From: Oscillospiraceae bacterium
GTDB lineage: Bacteria > Bacillota > Clostridia > Oscillospirales > Ruminococcaceae
Assembly: GCA_022787085.1 (NCBI GenBank)
Contig: JALFVE010000029.1
Coordinates: 1-39,690 of the forward strand
Length of the DNA stretch: 39,690 nucleotides
Direction: 5' to 3'
Of the stretch, positions 33,990-39,690 are shown one piece after another (position 1 is the stretch's first letter; each line of letters starts with the position of its first letter). Under the pieces are notes generated by a model. It saw only the letters and a list, made by a program, of their open reading frames with translations. It ran no database searches and was not told the origin of the DNA. The position numbers and the translations under genes were made by a program.

Positions 33990-35381
33990 GTGAGTAAAGC
34001 TGAAAAGTTCTTCGGGGATATGATCGGCAAGCACATTGCCTTTATCGGCGTGGGTGTGAGCCACACCGATCTGATAAAGCTTTTTTGCAGAAAGGGTCTG
34101 GATGTTACCGTCTGCGACAAAAAAACTGCAGAACAGATGAAGGAATATGCTGAGCTTCTTGAGGCGGGAGCCAAATTCTCCCTTGGCGAGGCTTATCTTG
34201 ACGATATTGCGGCGGGCAGGTTTGATGTGGTCTTCCGCACCCCGGGTATGTATTATTATCACGAGGCGCTTGTTTCTGCAAGGCATAACGGCTCTGCTGT
34301 TACCTCGGAAATGGAGGTTTTCTTCGATCTTTGCCCCTGCCCCATTTATGCGGTGACAGGCTCCGACGGCAAGACTACCACCACCACCATCATTGCCGAG
34401 CTGCTCGCTGCTGAGGGTAAAACCGTACATAAGGGCGGCAACATCGGTCGGGCACTTCTTCCTATCATTGAAGATGTGAAGGAGGATGACGCTGCGGTTG
34501 TGGAGCTTTCAAGCTTTCAGCTCATTTCTATGAGGCGTTCACCCGATGTGGCTGCCATTACAAACATCACTCCCAATCATCTGAACGTTCACAAGGATAT
34601 GCAGGAATATATTGACGCTAAGGCTAATCTGCTCATTCATCAGAATGCTTTCGGCAGGGCTGTTCTGAGCTTTGACAATGAGACTGCTAAGAATCTTGCG
34701 CCTCTTGTAAGAGGAGATCTCGCTTTTTTCAGCAGGCGTGAAAAGGTGGAAAACGGTGCGTTCCTTCGTGAGGACGGTATGCTTTGCTACAATGATTTCG
34801 GCAGCATCACTCCTTTTATGCACATGGACGAAATTAAGATACCGGGGCTTCACAATGTGGAGAATTATCTCACTGCTATTGCTGTTACATGGGGAAAGGT
34901 TTCCCCTGAGACGGTCAGAAGGGTCGCAAGGGAATTTAATGGTGTGGAGCATCGCATTGAGCTTGTAAGGGAGCTTGATGGGGTAAAATATTACAACAAT
35001 TCCATCGCTTCAAGTCCCACGAGAGTTATTGCTTGTCTGAACACCTTCCCTCAGAAGCAGATAATGATCATGGGCGGCTCCGACAAGGGGATTTCCTTTG
35101 AGCCTATGGCTGATCTTGTCTGCGAAAAGGTTAAGCTTCTTATTCTCATGGGGCAGACTAAGGAAAAAATTAAGGCTGCTGTTATGGCTTCTCCCAAATT
35201 CAGGGAAAATGCTCCCCAAATTATTATTGTAAATGACATGGCAGAGGCTGTGAACACTGCTCATTCTCATGCGAAATGCGGCGACATCGTTTCCCTCTCC
35301 CCTGCCTGCGCAAGCTTCGATATGTACAGAATGTTCGAGGACAGGGGCAATCATTTCAAAAGCCTTGTTAATGCGCTTTGA
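33990..35381 (+). CDS. murD: UDP-N-acetylmuramoyl-L-alanine:D-glutamate ligase (MurD)
   Basis: The 463-residue Mur ligase has an N-terminal UDP-binding domain (IAFIGVGVSHTDL), the ATP loop AVTGSDGKTTTTT, NITPNHLNVHKDM, the GVEHRIELVREL motif opening the C-terminal domain, and MGGSDKGISFEPM. It adds D-glutamate to UDP-MurNAc-L-alanine in the cytosol. Start is GTG at 33990 with AGAGGA at 33973-33978. It heads an operon with two M42 peptidases, a GNAT protein and a YnbB-type lyase rather than with other mur genes. Confidence 0.95.
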   Translation: MSKAEKFFGDMIGKHIAFIGVGVSHTDLIKLFCRKGLDVTVCDKKTAEQMKEYAELLEAGAKFSLGEAYLDDIAAGRFDVVFRTPGMYYYHEALVSARHNGSAVTSEMEVFFDLCPCPIYAVTGSDGKTTTTTIIAELLAAEGKTVHKGGNIGRALLPIIEDVKEDDAAVVELSSFQLISMRRSPDVAAITNITPNHLNVHKDMQEYIDAKANLLIHQNAFGRAVLSFDNETAKNLAPLVRGDLAFFSRREKVENGAFLREDGMLCYNDFGSITPFMHMDEIKIPGLHNVENYLTAIAVTWGKVSPETVRRVAREFNGVEHRIELVRELDGVKYYNNSIASSPTRVIACLNTFPQKQIMIMGGSDKGISFEPMADLVCEKVKLLILMGQTKEKIKAAVMASPKFRENAPQIIIVNDMAEAVNTAHSHAKCGDIVSLSPACASFDMYRMFEDRGNHFKSLVNAL

Positions 35382-35402
35382 TTCTGAAAGGATCTGATAT
35401 AT

Positions 35403-36434
35403 ATGGACAGAAAGGAACTGGCTGAGCTTATTATTAAGCTGGCGGACTGCTCCGGCGTTTCGGGCTGTGAATCGGACACCGCTCTTGTCTGCCTTGAGGA
35501 AATTCAAAAATATTCTGACAGCGCCATTATCAAAAACGGCAATGTTATTGCTCATTTCGGAAAAAGAACCGATAATAAGCCTCATGTTCTCATTGACGCT
35601 CATCTGGACAGGGTGGGGCTGATAGTTACAGGCATTACCCCTGAGGGCTTTATCAAGGCGGACTGCATAGGCGGTCTTGACAGGCGCATTTTTCCCGCTC
35701 AGAGGGTCATTATTCACGGCAAAGAGGACATTTCGGGCGTTATTTGCACTATCCCTCCCCATCTGAAAAAGGACAGCGCCGTTCTTGATAAGGACCGGAT
35801 ATTTATTGACCCCATTTCGGGCAGGGATGATATTTCCGAGATCATTTCTCTCGGGGATTTCATTTCCTTTGATTCGCCATGCACCGAGCTTTTAAACGGC
35901 AGAATCTGCGGGGCGGGGCTTGATGACCGCTGCGGTATTGCGGCTGTTATCAAGGCGGTGGACTGTCTGAGCGGCTGCTATGACAATCTGCCTTACTCAT
36001 TTACGGTGATGTTCTCCGCTCAGGAAGAGCTTGGGGAGAGAGGCGCCTGCATCGGTGCTTTTGACATTGAGCCCGATATTTCTATTGCGGTGGACGTTAG
36101 CTTCGCTCTTTGCGGCGGCGAAAATCCCCGCAAGTGCGGCGAGCTTTCAAAGGGCTGCATGATAGGCATTGCTCCTTCCCTTGACAGGGGGCTTTCCAAA
36201 TGGTTCATCGAACATTCAAAGGAATATGATATTCCCTATCAGATCGAGGTCATGAACGGCACTACGGGCACGGATGCGGACAGATTTTCCGTTAACAAAG
36301 GCGGCTCAAGGGCTGTTACGCTGTCTATCCCTCTGAGATATATGCACACTCCCGCAGAGGTCATCGACCTTTCAGACTGCGAGCTTACGGCAAGGCTTAT
36401 TGCGGATTTCTTGAAAGCGGGTGATGTGAAATGA
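35403..36434 (+). CDS. M42 family metallopeptidase, first of a tandem pair
   Basis: The 343-residue protein has the M42 pattern: LIDAHLDRVGLIV (H67, D69), GLDDRCGIAA with the bridging Asp, the catalytic pair in SAQEELGERGA, an acidic metal ligand in AVDVSFA, and the last histidine in YMHTPAEVI. M42 enzymes are cobalt- or zinc-dependent aminopeptidases, often tetrahedral assemblies that trim peptides. The usual Glu after HMD is Arg here. It starts 21 bases past murD with GAAAGGAT, and overlaps the next gene by 4 bases. Confidence 0.88.
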   Translation: MDRKELAELIIKLADCSGVSGCESDTALVCLEEIQKYSDSAIIKNGNVIAHFGKRTDNKPHVLIDAHLDRVGLIVTGITPEGFIKADCIGGLDRRIFPAQRVIIHGKEDISGVICTIPPHLKKDSAVLDKDRIFIDPISGRDDISEIISLGDFISFDSPCTELLNGRICGAGLDDRCGIAAVIKAVDCLSGCYDNLPYSFTVMFSAQEELGERGACIGAFDIEPDISIAVDVSFALCGGENPRKCGELSKGCMIGIAPSLDRGLSKWFIEHSKEYDIPYQIEVMNGTTGTDADRFSVNKGGSRAVTLSIPLRYMHTPAEVIDLSDCELTARLIADFLKAGDVK

Positions 36435-37480
36435 GCATTAACATTAACAAAACTCTGCTTCGGCAGCTTCTCAGAGAGCTTTGCGAGCTCGACGGCGCTT
36501 CGGGGCAGGAGGACAGGGTAAGAGAGTTTATTTTAGATAAAATCCGGGACAAATGTGAATGTCGGGTCACGCCCTTAGGCTGCGTTATTGCAGAGTACAA
36601 GGGCGGCAATGTCCCTGCGGGAAAGCTTATGATATCCGCTCACATGGACGAGGTGGGGCTTATTGTTACGGGGATCAATTCCGACGGCACCCTTAACATC
36701 AACTGCATCGGCGGCGTTGAGGCTGACGCTGTTATCGGCAGGCAGGTAAGGCTTCAGAACGGCATTATGGGTGCTGTGGGCTCCAAGGCTGTTCACAATA
36801 TGTCCGAGGAGGAACGCAAATGCGCTCCCAAATTTGAGGGGCTTTACATTGACATCGGCGCTATTGACAGGGCTGACGCCGAGAAGCACGTTTCTCTCGG
36901 AGATTATGCTTATTTTACCTCGGGCTTTGCCGAAAAGGGCGGTTTTATCCGCTCTAAGGCTATTGATGACAGGGCGGGCTGTGCTATCATGCTTGCGATG
37001 ATTTTAGATAATGCGCTTTCCTATGACTGCACCTTTACCTTTGTCACTCAGGAGGAAATTGGACTTCGGGGCGCAAGGACTGCTGCTTTTGACGTTGCTC
37101 CCGATTTCGCTCTTGTGCTTGAAGCCACTACGGCGGCGGACATTCCTCTTTCCGAGGGCGACAAGCGATGCTGTATTCTCGGGGAAGGTCCTGTGGTTTC
37201 ATACATGGACAGAAGCACCCTTTATGACAGGGGGCTGTACGGTCTTTCAATCAGGCTTGCCGAGGATATGGGCATTAAGCGGCAGACCAAGACGGTCATT
37301 GCGGGCGGAAATGACAGCGGTGCTATCCACATCAGCAGAGGCGGTGTGAGGACCTGCGCTGTTTCCGTTCCATGCAGATATCTGCACACGCCCTGCTGCG
37401 TCATAAACGAGGAGGATTATTTCGATTCCTATGCTCTCAGCCTTGCTATGGCTGAAAAAATCCTTTCGGGCGAGGTATGA
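36431..37480 (+). CDS. M42 family metallopeptidase, second of a tandem pair
   Basis: The 349-residue paralogue of the preceding gene has MISAHMDEVGLIV (H71, D73), SKAIDDRAGCAI, VTQEEIGLRGA, LEATTAADI with Glu in place of the Asp of its neighbour, and RYLHTPCCVI. All metal ligands are present. The ATG overlaps the preceding stop (ATGA), so translation is coupled. The two proteins are clearly diverged, so they may form a mixed complex or cover different N-terminal residues; this is inference. Confidence 0.9.
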   Translation: MSININKTLLRQLLRELCELDGASGQEDRVREFILDKIRDKCECRVTPLGCVIAEYKGGNVPAGKLMISAHMDEVGLIVTGINSDGTLNINCIGGVEADAVIGRQVRLQNGIMGAVGSKAVHNMSEEERKCAPKFEGLYIDIGAIDRADAEKHVSLGDYAYFTSGFAEKGGFIRSKAIDDRAGCAIMLAMILDNALSYDCTFTFVTQEEIGLRGARTAAFDVAPDFALVLEATTAADIPLSEGDKRCCILGEGPVVSYMDRSTLYDRGLYGLSIRLAEDMGIKRQTKTVIAGGNDSGAIHISRGGVRTCAVSVPCRYLHTPCCVINEEDYFDSYALSLAMAEKILSGEV

Positions 37481-38184
37481 TAAGGCTTATTTCCGAGCCG
37501 TCAGAGCTTATCCTTGACGAAAGCTATTACAGCGGCAGGATTCACGCTGCCTGCGAGGCTTACGGTACGGGTTACGATTTTTGCAGGCTGTACCGTTTGG
37601 ATTCGGGCTGCGGGCTTATTTACAACTCTTCCTGCGTTCTGAGCGGGAATTGTGATGACCCCGAGGAAATATCCGAATTTATTATGATAAATTCTCCCGA
37701 TATGCTGGAATGTCCCGTTTCCCTCGGAAATGGTCTTGACCTTCCCGGATATGAAAAGCGGCGGAGGATATTATTTGAGAGGCGGGTTCGTCCCGAAATT
37801 GATGCTGTTCCCGAAGAGGCAAGACTTATGGATATGCTCGGAATCGTTAAGGACGCTTTCGGAGAGACGGAGCCTGATCTATGGTATGCGGATATGTCCC
37901 ATCGGATAAGGCATGGGGTCTCAAGGGCGTTTATGTGTCATGGCGTTTCCTGTGCCTGCGTGGATTTTGTTTATCACGGGGCGGCGTATATTTCTCAGGT
38001 GGCTACTGTTTCCTGTGAACGGGGAAAGGGTTATGCCAAGGCTTTGCTTGAAATGATTTCCCTTGAGCTTATTGAAAAGGGTATCGTTCCGCGTTTATGG
38101 GCATATGATGAGCTTGCGGGCTTTTACCGCAAGGCGGGCTTTCTCCCCATCGATGAGGATATTATTTATTTTAAAAATTACTGA
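37477..38184 (+). CDS. GNAT family N-acetyltransferase-like protein
   Basis: The 235-residue product has an unrecognised N-terminal half (about 1-130) and a C-terminal GNAT core: AYISQVATVSCERGKGYAKALLEMI with the acetyl-CoA loop pattern ERGKGYAK (split at about 170-194), then AYDELAGFYRKAGF, the usual GNAT end motif. The substrate is unknown. Its ATG overlaps the stop of the M42 gene by 4 bases. Confidence 0.82.
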   Translation: MIRLISEPSELILDESYYSGRIHAACEAYGTGYDFCRLYRLDSGCGLIYNSSCVLSGNCDDPEEISEFIMINSPDMLECPVSLGNGLDLPGYEKRRRILFERRVRPEIDAVPEEARLMDMLGIVKDAFGETEPDLWYADMSHRIRHGVSRAFMCHGVSCACVDFVYHGAAYISQVATVSCERGKGYAKALLEMISLELIEKGIVPRLWAYDELAGFYRKAGFLPIDEDIIYFKNY

Positions 38185-38203
38185 TTTTAAGGAGATTTTT
38201 TAT

Positions 38204-39502
38204 ATGGCAGAAATTTTTGACCCCAAGCCTGTCGTTCAGAAGGGCTTTGAAATTGAGGAGAGGATCCTCAAGGCTGCGGCTAAGGCGGAGGAATCCTGCG
38301 AGAGCGCTTTCAAGGAGATCGACCGCACTGCACGCTTTAACGGCGAAAAGGTTCTCAAAGCCTTTATTGACAACAGGGTCAGCGATGTTTGCATGAAGGG
38401 CAGCTCGGGCTACGGCTACAACGATATGGGCAGAGACACTCTTGACGCTGTTTTCGCTCAGGCTATGGGCGCTGAGGACGCTCTTGTCAGACACAGCATC
38501 GCTTCGGGCACTCATGCTCTGACTATTGCTCTTTTCGGTATCCTCAGAAAGGGTGACAGGATGGTTTCCCTTACGGGAAGACCTTATGACACTCTGGAAG
38601 AGGTCATCGGTCTCAGAGGAAGCGGAAACGGTTCCCTTGCCGATTACGGTGTGGAATACGAGCAGGTGGACCTTACTCCCGACGGCAAGCCTAATGTGGC
38701 GGAGATATTCCAGAAGGTGAAGGGCGCTAAGCTGGCTTATATTCAGCGCTCAAGAGGTTATTCCCTGCGTCCCTCCCTGACGGTAAACGGCATTGCGGAG
38801 ATCGTTAAGGCGGCTAAGGGCGCTAATCCCGACATTATTGTTATGGTTGACAACTGCTACGGAGAATTTGTGGAAAAGTCTGAGCCTGTTTCTGTCGGTG
38901 CCGATCTCATTGTGGGTTCTCTTATCAAGAACCCGGGTGGCGGTATTGCTGAGACGGGAGGCTATATTGCAGGCTCCAAAAAGCTCATTGAACAGGTTTC
39001 CTATCGGCTTACCTGTCCCGGTGTGGGCAGGGAGGCAGGCTGCTCCCTCGATCAGAACAAGAGAATGTATCAGGGGCTTTTCTATGCTCCCGAGGTGGTG
39101 GCTAATGCTCTCAAGACGGCTACCTTTACCAGCGCTGTTATGACTCAGCTGGGTTATCAGTGCTATCCCGCTCCCGGTGAGCCCAGAGGGGACATCATCA
39201 CTGCCATCCTTATGAAAAATCCCCAGAATCTTATCGCTTTCTGCAAGGGTATTCAGAAGGGCTCTCCCGTTGACAGCTTCGTTTCTCCCGAGCCTTGGGA
39301 TATGCCCGGCTACGACAGTCAGGTCATTATGGCGGCGGGCGCTTTCAACAACGGCGCTTCCATTGAACTTTCCGCTGACGCTCCCCTCAGAGAACCATTT
39401 GCTGCGTATGTTCAGGGCGGCCTTACATACGCCACCGGCAGAATGGGCGTTCTTTGTGCTTTGCAGGAAATGTTTGAGAAAAGATGCTTAAAGCTGTTCT
39501 GA
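38204..39502 (+). CDS. PLP-dependent methionine gamma-lyase-like protein (YnbB, aluminium-resistance family)
   Basis: The 432-residue protein carries the YnbB pattern: GSSGYGYNDMGRDTLD, RHSIASGTHAL, GRPYDTLEE, IQRSRGYSLRPS, and the PLP lysine K242 in GSLIKNPGGGI. YnbB-type proteins are fold-type I PLP enzymes annotated as methionine gamma-lyase-like or aluminium-resistance proteins; the true reaction is unproven. AAGGAGA (38189-38195) precedes the ATG at 38204. It follows the GNAT gene by 19 bases and is the last gene seen in the murD operon. Confidence 0.9.
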   Translation: MAEIFDPKPVVQKGFEIEERILKAAAKAEESCESAFKEIDRTARFNGEKVLKAFIDNRVSDVCMKGSSGYGYNDMGRDTLDAVFAQAMGAEDALVRHSIASGTHALTIALFGILRKGDRMVSLTGRPYDTLEEVIGLRGSGNGSLADYGVEYEQVDLTPDGKPNVAEIFQKVKGAKLAYIQRSRGYSLRPSLTVNGIAEIVKAAKGANPDIIVMVDNCYGEFVEKSEPVSVGADLIVGSLIKNPGGGIAETGGYIAGSKKLIEQVSYRLTCPGVGREAGCSLDQNKRMYQGLFYAPEVVANALKTATFTSAVMTQLGYQCYPAPGEPRGDIITAILMKNPQNLIAFCKGIQKGSPVDSFVSPEPWDMPGYDSQVIMAAGAFNNGASIELSADAPLREPFAAYVQGGLTYATGRMGVLCALQEMFEKRCLKLF

Positions 39503-39573
39503 GTTTTTGGTTATTCTTTTGATTTTTCAAGGTGATCATATCGGATATTTAATACTAATCTTTAATCGTTCTG

Positions 39574-39689
39574 TAGACAAAGGCGGCAGATAGAACGCTG
39601 CCAATCTAGGAAAGCGACCGCAGGCGGGCTGTCGCCCGGCAAGGGAGCTTGACGACGAGTGGCTGCGTTATAGCTGTCGAATTTGTCTA
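39574..39689. repeat. Imperfect inverted-repeat element (30-base arms) at the window edge
   Basis: Arms 39574-39603 and 39660-39689 are inverted copies matching at 24 of 30 positions, both starting TAGACAAA and ending with GCCA. The 56-base centre is GC-rich and contains the hairpin CGGGC-TGTC-GCCCG. No frame is open. The whole unit folds back on itself. It could be a MITE-like element, a repeated intergenic element or a structured RNA; the right flank is cut by the window end. Confidence 0.7.
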
Positions 39690-39690
39690 T

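Noticed and set aside
39675-39681. TGTCGAA, an exact Spo0A box
   Set aside because: It falls inside the right arm of the inverted-repeat element and no promoter is visible downstream within the window, so it is probably chance.

Overview
The window reads as a chromosomal core-genome segment of a low-to-mid GC, spore-lineage Bacillota, most likely class Clostridia, Oscillospiraceae/Ruminococcus-like. The basis is a Spo0A orthologue, FtsK/SpoIIIE next to a TepA-type ClpP homologue, KtrAB, a flavin-reductase/rubredoxin fusion, a large BadF/BcrA-type activase, AGGAGG-type ribosome binding sites, and consensus sigma-A promoters (TTGACA, 17-base spacer, TATAAT) before many units. Family placement is inference; no rRNA is present. 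I see no integrase, transposase, phage module or CRISPR array.

Layout. 0-4 kb: a secreted VWA protein, a four-tRNA operon (Val-Asp-Gly-Cys, minus strand) and a secreted fibronectin-III protein. 4-15 kb, minus strand: tepA, uppP, ftsK, a small membrane protein, a YgiQ radical SAM protein, a ComEC-like metallo-beta-lactamase-fold protein coupled to a DUF3006 protein, an RpiR regulator, a membrane zinc-ribbon protein and a BaiN/HI0933 flavoprotein. 15-21 kb: spo0A (plus), then fba, metG, a small membrane protein and a YtqA-like radical SAM protein (minus). 21-26.7 kb: an epimerase-like protein, a YczE-like membrane protein, a gene-poor stretch holding a decayed CYTH copy, a CYTH phosphatase, then ktrB-ktrA-flavorubredoxin. 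26.7-32.7 kb, minus: two unrecognised proteins, aroK and a 983-residue activase in one operon. 32.8-39.5 kb: a 35-residue single-span membrane protein with its own promoter and terminator, a YgjP-type metallopeptidase, and a murD-M42-M42-GNAT-YnbB operon.

Functional themes are cell envelope and division (MurD, UppP, FtsK, TepA), ion homeostasis (KtrAB), sporulation control (Spo0A), glycolysis (Fba), translation (MetG, tRNAs) and peptide or amino-acid turnover (M42 pair, YnbB).

The least explained items are the 35-residue membrane protein at 32807-32914, an imperfect inverted-repeat element at the right edge (39574-39689), a 26-base tandem hairpin repeat upstream of metG (19222-19273), the CYTH pseudogene remnant near 23.1-23.2 kb, and a terminator abutting the ribosome binding site of the YczE-like gene. 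Start codons were re-chosen for many genes from ribosome binding sites and promoters. All family calls are from reading the protein sequence, without database searches.
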